DNA of 64,000 nucleotides, from the NCBI RefSeq assembly GCF_000014865.1, contig NC_008576.1:2323501-2387500 (forward strand). Reading direction: 5' to 3'. The notes under the pieces are model-generated. The model ran no database searches, had not been told where the DNA came from, and was given only the letters and a program-made list of their open reading frames with translations. Within the stretch, counting starts at the first letter, position 1. The number at the start of each line of letters is the position of its first letter. The DNA is from Magnetococcus marinus MC-1 (GTDB lineage: Bacteria; Pseudomonadota; Magnetococcia; Magnetococcales; Magnetococcaceae). Made by a program: the position numbers and the translations under genes. Below are positions 52,576 to 61,442 of this stretch, piece by piece.

Positions 52576-54030
52576 TTATCCTTGGGGGGCAAAAAGCCCA
52601 TAGTGGAGCACCGTCTTGCCTTCGGCGGGAATGATGACTTCCCACACCGCCATCCCGGCCTGCTCCATGGTGTAGGGCAACGAAGCCTCGGTAATACGTC
52701 CGTTGGCGGGTATTTGCTCCTTAACAAAGAGGGTTACAGGCTCTGATTTACCATTTTGCAAGGCAATGTCATAGGCGGCCTCTACCGCACCGTTTGAAAG
52801 TACATGCTTGGGAATGATCTCAAATTTGGTGCGGCGGCGCTGTGCGGTTACATCATAAACGCTGCCCAAACGCAAACGCACTTCTGCTTTAGCCGCTGTG
52901 TGTGCGATGCGGTCTTCCCCAATAAATTGAGCACGTCCTTGCCCATCCGCTGTGTACAGACGCACCACACCTTGGGGTAAAGGCATGCCCAAATTGGCCT
53001 CTTTATCGTTGATGAACACCAAGTAGGCTGTGGGTTTTTCCTCTTGCGGCACAACCACGCCCTTATGCAAAGCTGGATAACCGTGCAACACCAACTCTTT
53101 TTTAACAGGCACATGCGCCGTACCAAACAGAGCCAACTGTTTGCTTTGGTTTTCCAACAGTGTCGCCGTGCGTTCCAGCGTATAGAGGTGATACTCAAAC
53201 AGCGACTCTTGAGCAAAGGCAGGGGCGCTATCTGCCATGGCGACCATAGTTTCAGCTCGGCCATATTTTGCCATGACAGGCCGATTTCTGCTTATGTTCA
53301 CTTGATTAGGGGCGCCAGAAATTAACTGGAACTGGGCATTCTGGTAGGCGGCGCCACTTTGGTTGGTCAAAGTTACCCAGCCTGCTAAGTCGACATGATC
53401 ATTGAGCGCGTTGAGTTCCCCAACATAATTGGCCTGCCAGGAGAGACCCCCCGTTAAATAGTTAAGCACGATGGAACGCTGCGCCGCGTGAGGGTTAGAG
53501 AGCATCACCGTCAAGGTGGGTTGGGCTCGAATATCCTTGGGGATTTCCGGATAGACAATACGCCCCGGAATGGTGGTCTCGATACGATCCCCCATGCGCA
53601 ATACAACATCTTGATTGTCTGTGGAAAGAATCTGCGCAAGCGCGCTCTGTTCTTCACCGGTGATGGGATTGGTTTTAATAACCGTTACCTGTTTTCCGGT
53701 AAATTTTTCCAACAGCTTTTGGCGGGTGAGCAGGTCGAAATGGTAGTTTTGCTCAAGCACCGACAAAGGGAGCTGCGCATCGACACTCCGCAGGTGGGCG
53801 GTTTCAGGGCGAATTTGGGTCGCGACCTCTTGCCAAGCCAAGGTTGTTACCCCTTTTGGCAAGTTAATCTTGCGTTGATCCCGGATCAGCGCAAGGTTAT
53901 TGTTATAGACGGTAATTGAGATCTGCTCCCGTGCCTGAGCATTGGCCAATATTTCATCCGCTACGCCTAACGTGCAAGGCGCCATTATGAGCCAACCTAG
54001 TAGTACGACAATCCACCCCCGACCATACAT
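52576..54030 (-). CDS. DUF4139 domain protein with signal peptide
   Basis: A 484-residue protein that looks like a periplasmic or outer-membrane DUF4139 protein. The ATG at 54030 follows AGGAG at six bases. A signal peptide (WIVVLLGWLIMAPCTLGVA) is followed by the typical start SITVYNNNLALIRDQRKINL and by YLTGGLSWQANYVGELN. Repeated beta-strand segments run to the C-terminus. DUF4139 proteins have no established function in bacteria. It is a single gene on the minus strand. Confidence 0.8.
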   Translation of the reverse strand: MYGRGWIVVLLGWLIMAPCTLGVADEILANAQAREQISITVYNNNLALIRDQRKINLPKGVTTLAWQEVATQIRPETAHLRSVDAQLPLSVLEQNYHFDLLTRQKLLEKFTGKQVTVIKTNPITGEEQSALAQILSTDNQDVVLRMGDRIETTIPGRIVYPEIPKDIRAQPTLTVMLSNPHAAQRSIVLNYLTGGLSWQANYVGELNALNDHVDLAGWVTLTNQSGAAYQNAQFQLISGAPNQVNISRNRPVMAKYGRAETMVAMADSAPAFAQESLFEYHLYTLERTATLLENQSKQLALFGTAHVPVKKELVLHGYPALHKGVVVPQEEKPTAYLVFINDKEANLGMPLPQGVVRLYTADGQGRAQFIGEDRIAHTAAKAEVRLRLGSVYDVTAQRRRTKFEIIPKHVLSNGAVEAAYDIALQNGKSEPVTLFVKEQIPANGRITEASLPYTMEQAGMAVWEVIIPAEGKTVLHYGLFAPQG

Positions 54031-54300
54031 GATAATCTCCTGTGGCGACCCCATAAAACGCCCTCGACAGCGGCATACTCGCATTAAGAAAACGCTATTC
54101 TCCGTAAACAGGCAAGGGAAAGCGCAACGCCCATACAAAAGAGCGTCGCGGTTTGCAGGCGACATCCCAACCATGGCAGGGTATGCTGTTTTTATACATT
54201 CAATGGTATATTTATAAATAGAGGCGAGTAGCGTACGGTGATAGAATGAGCAAAGAGGTGCTTGGAACTCTGCTAAACCTGTGGAAAAGGGAGTGGTAAA

Positions 54301-54819
54301 ATGAAAAAGCGCAATCTTATGGGCACAATTTTAGGTACGGCACTGGTTGCTGGATTAGGGTTCAGCCAGCCACTACAGGCACAGCAGCCTTCTGCGGATG
54401 AGCAAATTTTGCAGCATTGGCAGCAGTGTGGTTATCAATGTCATAATTTCATGGGTTTTCGTGGTGGTTTAGGTCCTGGGCGTTGGATGAGTTCAAATCA
54501 ATCCCATGCGGCGCAACTAATCAACATTCGCCGTGCTTTGGAGATTAAGCCCAGTCAGGCAGAAGCGTGGTATAAATTTGAGGATGCTATGCTGCAAAAA
54601 TCGCCTTGGTCGGTTGCCCCTATCCAGCCCAACTTATCTTTGCAACACCCCATACCACAACCGAATTTAGCAGAGATGCAAGGCTGGCTGATCGAGAAGG
54701 TCAAGCGCATCTCATTTGCTTACAGCTGTTTATTTGAGCAGTTAGACCGCTTTCAGCGCAGCAAGGCGATGCATTTGTTGGGGACCCCTCCGGGCGAGGC
54801 CCGTGATGGCGTTTGTTGA
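54301..54819 (+). CDS. Secreted small protein, LTXXQ (Spy/CpxP)-like
   Basis: A 172-residue protein. A signal peptide ends at about residue 27 (LQA-QQ). Then come two cysteines (CGYQC) and a Gly-rich stretch. The segment INIRRALEIKPSQAEAWYKF is followed by EDAMLQ and resembles the LTXXQ repeat of Spy/CpxP-type periplasmic chaperones, where an L-x-(L/I)-x-x-x-Q-x-x-x-W-x-x-F pattern occurs. Assignment is by pattern only. It is followed after about 70 bp by a converging gene. Confidence 0.6.
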   Translation: MKKRNLMGTILGTALVAGLGFSQPLQAQQPSADEQILQHWQQCGYQCHNFMGFRGGLGPGRWMSSNQSHAAQLINIRRALEIKPSQAEAWYKFEDAMLQKSPWSVAPIQPNLSLQHPIPQPNLAEMQGWLIEKVKRISFAYSCLFEQLDRFQRSKAMHLLGTPPGEARDGVC

Positions 54820-54889
54820 GGGGTTTTCTGTGTAACGGATGCGACAGGAGAGATGTCTAAGGAGGTCTCATACGACTGCGGGTGCAAGC

Positions 54890-55339
54890 CTATGGGCTCT
54901 GCGTGGAGGTTTCGAAGGCCTCGACGCGAATACCTGCTTCGATGAGCATTTGCCGGCTATGATTGAGCTGATAGAGAACTCGACCGCCACTGCCAGAGAT
55001 CTCCAGCATGCCGATTTTTTGTAGGGTGAGCAGGTAGTTTTTAATGCGGGCTTTAGGTAGGCCGCTCTTTTCAACCAAGGCTTTCATAGAGGCAAAAAAG
55101 GCTGCGTTATCGGGGGGCATGTTGAAGTAGAGGGCCTCTAGGGTGCTGAGCAATTCGCCCCAATACTGGTATTTTTTGAACGGGGCCTCGCCGCTAAGGT
55201 CCCGGTTAATCGCCTCGATGAGCAGCAGGGTACGACCGTTATAGATACGGGTCTGTTCAATCGCTTCTGGGGTAATGGCAGCATCGTTAGCCAGTCGCAG
55301 ATAGGGTTGCTGCTGGGGATCTAGGTTTGGAGTTGGCAC
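54890..55339 (-). CDS. Hypothetical protein with winged-helix-like C-terminus
   Basis: A 149-residue soluble protein from a GTG at 55339. I do not recognise it. The N-terminal half is helical and rich in Leu/Glu. The part from residue 90 (ALVEKSGLPKARIKNYLLTL) and IGMLEISGSGGRVLYQLN look like a winged-helix with the recognition helix KARIKNYLL and a beta wing. A DNA-binding role is therefore possible. The ribosome site is weak, so the start could differ. Confidence 0.55.
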   Translation of the reverse strand: MPTPNLDPQQQPYLRLANDAAITPEAIEQTRIYNGRTLLLIEAINRDLSGEAPFKKYQYWGELLSTLEALYFNMPPDNAAFFASMKALVEKSGLPKARIKNYLLTLQKIGMLEISGSGGRVLYQLNHSRQMLIEAGIRVEAFETSTQSP

Positions 55340-55390
55340 GGTTGACTCACTTGTTACGAACGCTTCGGGTTAGTGGTTGTTGCGCTCTAT

Positions 55391-55432
55391 CATAGAAAAA
55401 GCAGATGGCATAAGCCATCTGCTTTTTCTATG
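55391..55432. terminator. Bidirectional terminator after tRNA-Thr
   Basis: CATAGAAAAAGCAGATGGC (55391-55409) and its perfect 19-base complement (55414-55432) enclose a four-base loop. It directly follows tRNA-Thr on the minus strand. Confidence 0.93.
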
Positions 55433-55437
55433 TGATC

Positions 55438-55513
55438 TGGTGCCACCTTCCGGAATCGAACCGAAGGCCTGATCATTACGAGTGAACTGCTCTACCAACT
55501 GAGCTAAGGTGGC
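55438..55513 (-). tRNA. tRNA-Thr (CGT)
   Basis: On the minus strand GCCACCT opens the acceptor stem, the anticodon loop is CTCGTAA (anticodon CGT), GGTTCGATTCC forms the T-arm, and CCA is encoded at 55438-55440. The anticodon stem GTTCA/TGATC has one T-T mismatch. It decodes ACG. Confidence 0.93.
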
Positions 55514-55525
55514 GTGTTTCATCGG

Positions 55526-55554
55526 ATCTTAGAGATCCAATATGAGACAGTCAA
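55526..55554 (-). promoter_or_regulatory. Sigma70-type promoter of tRNA-Thr
   Basis: On the minus strand TTGACT (55554-55549), 17 bases, then TAAGAT (55531-55526). Twelve bases separate the -10 box from the tRNA 5' end. Confidence 0.72.
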
Positions 55555-55796
55555 GGAGGATTTTACCCGGCACACCGTGACTGCTCTCACGCGAACCCCA
55601 AATCTTGGCCAACGCAACCTCCACCTCAATTGATTGGGCTAAAACCAGTGGTCAAGCCATCTGTTTGCCATGGATCAGCTGGAACATTCACACCCCCACA
55701 AATGCCCACGCACACATAGTCATGGACATAAAAAATACACCTATCGCCATGTTTTTACAAAAGTATCTCATCCAACAAAAAAACCAAAAAAATCTA

Positions 55797-55825
55797 TTGC
55801 CATGCATGCCCAATATCTGCATAAT
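55797..55825 (+). promoter_or_regulatory. Sigma70-type promoter of tRNA-Val
   Basis: TTGCCA (55797-55802), a 17-base spacer and CATAAT (55820-55825), with the tRNA starting 18 bases later. The preceding 240 bases, back to the tRNA-Thr promoter, show no gene. Confidence 0.65.
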
Positions 55826-55842
55826 GGCGTCTCCGTTGCGAC

Positions 55843-55917
55843 GGGCGATTAGCTCAGGGGTAGAGCACTACCTTGACATGGTAGGGGTCACTGGTTCGAT
55901 CCCAGTATCGCCCACCA
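55843..55917 (+). tRNA. tRNA-Val (GAC)
   Basis: GGGCGAT/ATCGCCC acceptor stem, anticodon loop TTGACAT (GAC), T-arm GGTTCGATCCC and encoded CCA at 55915-55917. It decodes GUC and GUU. Confidence 0.97.
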
Positions 55918-55932
55918 TTTTTTCAAGTATTC

Positions 55933-55962
55933 ACGGCCACCCTCGGGTGGCCGTACTTGTTT
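55933..55962 (+). terminator. Terminator after tRNA-Val
   Basis: ACGGCCACCC (55933-55942) pairs perfectly with GGGTGGCCGT (55945-55954) and is followed by a moderately T-rich tail. The loop is only two bases by strict pairing, so the last pair or two probably open. Confidence 0.82.
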
Positions 55963-56187
55963 CTACACTCCGCAGTCCATGACATAGCCTGTTGTTTTAC
56001 CAATCTCTTTCTCATGCTTTTTGGCTAACCGTAGCCAATGGCACCGCCCCCTGCCCCCGTATGCACATGAACGGTCTGCTTGGCCACGATATAAACCACC
56101 CTTTCCTATGACAGTTGCCGTGGACAGCGGTGCGTGCTTTCCGTCACAATAGAGCGCTAACCGTTAACCCCATTTTGAAAGTCTATA

Positions 56188-57453
56188 ATGGATCTCTACG
56201 TTCGCAACGCTAAACACCCGGATCTCGGGTTGGTAAACCTCATCATCCAAAAGGGTATCATTACCGAAATGCGTGGCAATCTCTCCCAGCCTAAAGAGAT
56301 TCGTACCACACTGGATGCCACCGGCCAGCTTATTCTACCGGGCCTCGTTAATGCGCACACCCACGCCGCCATGACACTCTTTCGCGGCTATGGCGATGAT
56401 ATGCCCCTCATGGCTTGGCTAGAGCAGCGTATTTGGCCCGCCGAAGCCAAGCTGACTGAAGAAGATGTCTACTGGGGAACCAAACTGGCCTGCTATGAGA
56501 TGATCCGCTCTGGCACCCTGCATTTTCAAGATATGTACTGGCACTTTCACGGGGTGGCGCAGGCCGTAGAAGATAGCGGTATACGCGCAGGGGTTGGTGC
56601 GATCTTTATTGATGTCGCCGGTGCCGAGCAGGCCACACAATTTAAACAGCAGGCGCAAACCCTGCTGGAAGAGCGCAACCGCTACTCGGACCGCGTGGAG
56701 TATGTGCTTACCCCCCACGCCATTTATACCGTCAGCCCCGCAACCCTGCGCTGGATCGCCAATTTCTCAGAACAGCATCAGTTGCCCGTTCACATTCATC
56801 TCTCCGAAACCCAACATGAGGTAGAGAGCTGCCTACAGCAACATGGCGTGCGTCCAGCACAACACCTGCATAACCAGGGCCTGCTTACCCCACGCACCTT
56901 TTTAGCCCATTGTGTGCACTTGGATGATACCGAATGGGATCTCATCGCCCAAAGTGGGGCCACCGTCGTCACCAATCCTGTCTCAAATATGAAGCTCGCA
57001 GTGGGTGGGGTGTTCCCTCTGCATAAAGTACTGGCCCGTAACATTCCCGTTGCACTGGGCACCGATGGCACCGCATCCAATAACAGTTTGGATCTTTTCC
57101 AAGAGATGAAAGTCTTAGCCCTTATCCAGAAGCACCAGCAGATGGATCCGACCGCAGCCCCTGCCCAACAGGTGTGGGAGATTGCCAGTGGCAAACAGAC
57201 CCCCCTCTATGGGCAACATGGACGGCTAGAGATTGGCAGCCGGGCCGATTTTATTCTGCTCGATCTTGGGGATACTGAAACCACCCCCCACCACTGCCTT
57301 ACCTCCAACCTCGTCTACGCGGCCACGGGGCATCAGGTACGTAGTGCTGTGGTCGCAGGTCGGGTGGTGATGTATGAACGTGTGATCGAGGGCGAGGCCG
57401 AAGCGAAAAAACAGGTCGAGGCCCGCGCCCATAGGCTCTGTCGCAACGGTTAA
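56188..57453 (+). CDS. mtaD: 5-methylthioadenosine/S-adenosylhomocysteine deaminase
   Basis: A 421-residue amidohydrolase that deaminates methylthioadenosine and S-adenosylhomocysteine. Zinc ligands are seen in VNAHTHAAMTLFRG, VHIHLSETQHEVE, FLAHCVHLD and LGTDGTASNN. LMAWLEQRIWPAEAKLTEED is characteristic of the MtaD group. It could feed the phosphorylase homologue at 24 kb in a salvage route, an inference. It is followed by 134 bp to the CHAT-NTPase gene, in the same direction. Confidence 0.92.
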   Translation: MDLYVRNAKHPDLGLVNLIIQKGIITEMRGNLSQPKEIRTTLDATGQLILPGLVNAHTHAAMTLFRGYGDDMPLMAWLEQRIWPAEAKLTEEDVYWGTKLACYEMIRSGTLHFQDMYWHFHGVAQAVEDSGIRAGVGAIFIDVAGAEQATQFKQQAQTLLEERNRYSDRVEYVLTPHAIYTVSPATLRWIANFSEQHQLPVHIHLSETQHEVESCLQQHGVRPAQHLHNQGLLTPRTFLAHCVHLDDTEWDLIAQSGATVVTNPVSNMKLAVGGVFPLHKVLARNIPVALGTDGTASNNSLDLFQEMKVLALIQKHQQMDPTAAPAQQVWEIASGKQTPLYGQHGRLEIGSRADFILLDLGDTETTPHHCLTSNLVYAATGHQVRSAVVAGRVVMYERVIEGEAEAKKQVEARAHRLCRNG

Positions 57454-57587
57454 GGGGGGCAAGCCCCATGGCAGAGCCCCACGCGACCCCTCTGTCAAAC
57501 GTTTATACACGGTAAGCGGCATAGCTGTTATTGAGCCGCGCTTCCTATTTGATAGGGCTTAAACCCCGCTATGAAGGCAAGAGAATC

Positions 57588-60500
57588 ATGTTAAAGACAG
57601 AAACCCGAATCACACTAACGCTGACCTCAAAAGGGGATGCGCTGGAATTTTCGTGGCTTCATGAAAATGCCGCACTGGGCAGCAAGCACAAGCTCACCGC
57701 AGAGATGCTACAGCCCCTGCATGCAGCTTTGAGCGGCTACTGGCAAGCTTACGCCCGCGCCACCACCCCTCTCTTGCTCCAAGAGGCCGCACTGCAAGCG
57801 GCCAGTCGCGAATTGCATGCGCTCTTTATCGCTCCCGTTTGGCCTGAGTTGACCGGGCTGTTGCCCATGGATGGTGAGCCCCCGCTTTTGCTCAGCATCC
57901 GCTGCAACACCCCACAGCCGCTGAGCTGGCCCTTTGAGCTGATCATGTTGGAGGATGCCCCGGAAACGCCGCTGGGATTGCGTCAGGATCTTTATATACG
58001 CCGCCTACCTGCGGGCAGCCGGGATTCGGTGCGCTGTTGTACCACCCTGCCCCCGGCACCCTTGCGCAGTTTTTTTATCGCCCACGCCAACGCCAATGCG
58101 GCTGCTTTGGCAGAGCAAGAGGGAACCTATCTACAGACCATCGCTCAGGCGATGGCAGTGCATCATCACGAGATCATCCCCCGCGTGGGGGATGCCATTC
58201 TCATGAATGATCTGCGCCAAGCGATACACCAATTTCAGCCCCATATCATCCACCTAAACGGCGCACTGGTGATGGATGAACAGGAGGGGCCGGTAATCCT
58301 TTTTGATGGCCCTAAAGGGGCACCCCAACAGGTGACAGCCAGCCAGTTTGAAGAGGAGATTTTGCGCAACAGTGGTGCCCAAGCGGTGGTGATCTCGGCC
58401 CGCATCAACCGCAGTGGGGAGAGCCCCATGGCTGCCATCCACGCCTTTGCCCATCAGTTAAGCGCGGTGAGCGGCTGTTTTGTGCTAACCTGCGCTAAAA
58501 CCATGGCATCGGCGGGGGCTTCTGCCTTTTTCACCCCCTTGTATGCCGCTTTGGCGGCGGGCAAATCCCTGGATCACGCTCTAACCCGTGGCTGCCTGGA
58601 GAGCCAGCAGAGCGACGACTTGAGCGGCCACTTTAATGCAGGCGCACCCGTGCTCTATGGTGAAAATGCCCGTTCCTTGTTAATCAACAATGCCGCCGAT
58701 GCCCCGCGCATTCATCCAGAGCCGCTACAGGAACATTTTCCCGTTCCCGATCAAGCGATTTTTAAAGTACCCCAGCCCTTCACCGGGCGGCGTATGGAGC
58801 GCATGGCTCATGAGGAGGCACTGCACAGTGGTGCCACCCAAGCCCTGCTGCTCTATGGACCCGAAGGGGTGGGTAAGAGCGCCCTGGGAGCACTGTTTGC
58901 TTGGAGCCTCTCTCGTGGCCAACATATCCCCATTGTGCTGAATGGCTCCCCAGCCAACCCTATTACGGTGCATCGGTTGGTCGAGGCGGTAGCCCAGGTG
59001 TTATTACACCATGGTCTGCATGAAGAGCATGAGCTGCTGGATAGCGAACAGCTCACTTTGGAGAGCCGCTTGAGCTTTTTGGTGGAGTTGCTTAACCGGC
59101 GTCTCTGCGCCGTGATCCTGTTGGATGGCCTGGATCACTCCATGAACAATGCAACCGGCACCTTTGCAGACCCCTTACTGAAAAAATGGCTCTCGACCCT
59201 ACTGGTGCGCCTGAGTGGTGTTTCACGCTTGATCCTCACCAGCCGCATCAAACCCCAATGGGAGGCGGCGGTGCTGCCCCATACGGCGGTTATCCTTACT
59301 CTGGAGAGCGTGCCAAAAGCTGACTATTTAAAGGGCTTCTTTAACCATGCGGGTCTCATTAAGCGGCTGGCGGCGGGGGATCTGACATGGCCCCTCGTTG
59401 AACAGCTTTATGGGCTGTTTCTGGCCACCTTCGCGCCGGTGCGGCTGCTGCTTAATTGGGCCGATACCCTGCCCGCCGATGCACTGGCAGAGTGCTGTCA
59501 GGAAATTTTAGCCCATGACCAAGTACCCCTTGATCCCTACAGCAACCACGCCCCCGGCAGTGATGCCAGCGGTCAAGCTCTCATGCGTCAGATTTTGCAG
59601 AGCGTGACCGAGGAAGAGGCTCTTGGTTGGCAAACCTGGGCCGTTACTCGGGTTTGGTTACCCCTCTCCAGTCTGGAAACGTTGTGCGAACTACCCGTGG
59701 AGCATCTTAGCGCCACCCTTAACCGCTGGGTTGAGCTCGGGGTAGCCCAATCCCTCCCGGGTACCGATACCAGCGACCCGCTCTATCGCCTAACCCCTTT
59801 TGTGCGCGAAGCGTTGCAATCCAAGGCACTGTGCGTCAACAAAGAGGTGTGCCAACGCCAACATTTGCGCATGGGGGAGATCCTTAAAAGCCTTATCCTG
59901 AGCGACCGTAGCGGGCAGGTTGGCAGCAGTTGGTTTGACCTGTTGCTGGAGGCTCGCGAGCACTTTTTCCAGGGGGGGGATATTGCCGCCTATTTTGAAT
60001 TTTCTGAATCGGTTGGCACCGCACTGGCTCGCCACGGGCATATTGAAGCGGCCATTCGTTTGCACATGGATGCCCGTGAACGCAGTGGGCAACCCGCCCC
60101 CATGGTCTCTATCGCTCGTCTCTATCTGGAGACCAACCGCCCCGATGAAGCCCGTACCTGGCTGGAACGCGCGGTAGAGGCCTCTACGGGGGGGAAACAT
60201 CCCACGGTCGAGGGGGCCGCCCTACAAACCATGGCGGCCATGGCGATGTCGGAGCGCCATGTCAAACAGGCACGGGTCTGGCTGGAACAGGCCCTCGCCG
60301 TCCAGCACCAGCACCACGATGCCGCTGGTGAGGCCGCCAGCCTCAACCAACTGGCCAACATAACCTTGGCTGAAGGAGATTTGGCGCAAGGCATGACCCA
60401 TTTGCAAGCAGCCTTGCCCTTGTGGAAAAAGGCTGGCAATCGGGTTAACCGCGCCGCCACCTTGCACCAGTTGGGCATCCTCTTTCTGCAAAGTGGGGAT

Positions 60501-61106
60501 ATGACCGAGGCTTTAAAACATCTGGAAAAGGGGTTGGCACTCTACCGCCTGCTGGGCAATGGCCAGGATTTGGGCATGCTACTGTCACAATTGGGGGGCA
60601 TCTATTTTCAAAAACAGAGCTCGGACACCGCCAAAGCCTATTTTGAAGAGGCCATGGAGTATCTGGAACAAGAGCCCGTGCTTGCCCCGCAATTAAGCTT
60701 TGTGCTGCACCAGTTGGCCACCATCCACCTCAACAGTGGTGCGCTAAAAGAGGCCGAGTTACACCTTAAAAAGGCACTCTTGCTCAAACAAAAACTGGAT
60801 GATCGTCGGGGAGAAGCAGCGGCATTCTTTCAATTGGGTCGCCTTGCCAAGGAGAAAGACAAGGTGGAAGAGGCGATGCGCTTAATTGGCATTAGCTACC
60901 ACATTGATGTGGAGATTGGCAATCCCGATGCCCACCAAGAGCTTGAGGTCTTTAACTTTATCGCTCAGAGCATCGAGATGCCCGAATATGAGGCCGAAAT
61001 GATCATGCAGGAGGCATGGGAGCTCTACAGCAAAGATCGAGGCCACAGCTTGATTGCAGAAATTTTCCCCGTACCCAAAACCATCCCCATTAAGATGATG
61101 TCCTAA
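57588..61106 (+). CDS. CHAT-like domain, STAND NTPase and TPR protein
   Basis: A very large protein (1172 residues) from the ATG at 57588, with AAGGCAAGAGA upstream. Residues about 95-345 follow the CHAT caspase-like fold (LSWPFELIMLED, PHIIHLNGALVMD, AVVISARINRSGES). The His of the usual GHG reads Ala226 and the usual Cys reads Arg272, so protease activity is probably lost. A STAND-type NTPase comes next: Walker A GPEGVGKS (424-431), Walker B VILLDGLDHS (Asp513) and ILTSRIKP. About 800-1130 are TPR helices. STAND proteins often sense a ligand by their repeats and oligomerise. No partner gene is evident. Confidence 0.85.
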   Translation: MLKTETRITLTLTSKGDALEFSWLHENAALGSKHKLTAEMLQPLHAALSGYWQAYARATTPLLLQEAALQAASRELHALFIAPVWPELTGLLPMDGEPPLLLSIRCNTPQPLSWPFELIMLEDAPETPLGLRQDLYIRRLPAGSRDSVRCCTTLPPAPLRSFFIAHANANAAALAEQEGTYLQTIAQAMAVHHHEIIPRVGDAILMNDLRQAIHQFQPHIIHLNGALVMDEQEGPVILFDGPKGAPQQVTASQFEEEILRNSGAQAVVISARINRSGESPMAAIHAFAHQLSAVSGCFVLTCAKTMASAGASAFFTPLYAALAAGKSLDHALTRGCLESQQSDDLSGHFNAGAPVLYGENARSLLINNAADAPRIHPEPLQEHFPVPDQAIFKVPQPFTGRRMERMAHEEALHSGATQALLLYGPEGVGKSALGALFAWSLSRGQHIPIVLNGSPANPITVHRLVEAVAQVLLHHGLHEEHELLDSEQLTLESRLSFLVELLNRRLCAVILLDGLDHSMNNATGTFADPLLKKWLSTLLVRLSGVSRLILTSRIKPQWEAAVLPHTAVILTLESVPKADYLKGFFNHAGLIKRLAAGDLTWPLVEQLYGLFLATFAPVRLLLNWADTLPADALAECCQEILAHDQVPLDPYSNHAPGSDASGQALMRQILQSVTEEEALGWQTWAVTRVWLPLSSLETLCELPVEHLSATLNRWVELGVAQSLPGTDTSDPLYRLTPFVREALQSKALCVNKEVCQRQHLRMGEILKSLILSDRSGQVGSSWFDLLLEAREHFFQGGDIAAYFEFSESVGTALARHGHIEAAIRLHMDARERSGQPAPMVSIARLYLETNRPDEARTWLERAVEASTGGKHPTVEGAALQTMAAMAMSERHVKQARVWLEQALAVQHQHHDAAGEAASLNQLANITLAEGDLAQGMTHLQAALPLWKKAGNRVNRAATLHQLGILFLQSGDMTEALKHLEKGLALYRLLGNGQDLGMLLSQLGGIYFQKQSSDTAKAYFEEAMEYLEQEPVLAPQLSFVLHQLATIHLNSGALKEAELHLKKALLLKQKLDDRRGEAAAFFQLGRLAKEKDKVEEAMRLIGISYHIDVEIGNPDAHQELEVFNFIAQSIEMPEYEAEMIMQEAWELYSKDRGHSLIAEIFPVPKTIPIKMMS

Positions 61107-61442
61107 CAAAGCTTCACCCTCTTTGCCCAACCAACCCCGGCCACCCGTGCGCCGTTGGGATTGGTTGGGCGTGGTTAAGGCTTGTATGCCTGAGGCATTT
61201 CCTCGCTTGCGGCCCTTTTATTCAAGCGGAACCTTTTAAAAAGTTTGTTTCACGCGTTGAGTTTATTCAAACCAAGCGGTGGCATCTACGTTATGTCATA
61301 GAAGATTCTTCAACTCTTTACAGCACAAAGGGTGTTACCCATGCTCAGGGCGTTGTACTATGGGGGCAGTTTTGGCCCGCTGTCGCCGGTAAGTTTCCAG
61401 GTGGCCGATGCGGGCCACACATCAGCCCATTAGGAGATCTGC
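61107..61442. other. Gap with hairpin between the CHAT gene and pfp
   Basis: About 335 bp, no gene. GCCCAACCAA (61125-61134) and TTGGTTGGGC (61161-61170) form a perfect 10-bp stem 18 bp after the stop, likely ending the CHAT transcript although no T-run follows. The rest presumably holds the pfp promoter; none was assigned. Confidence 0.55.
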
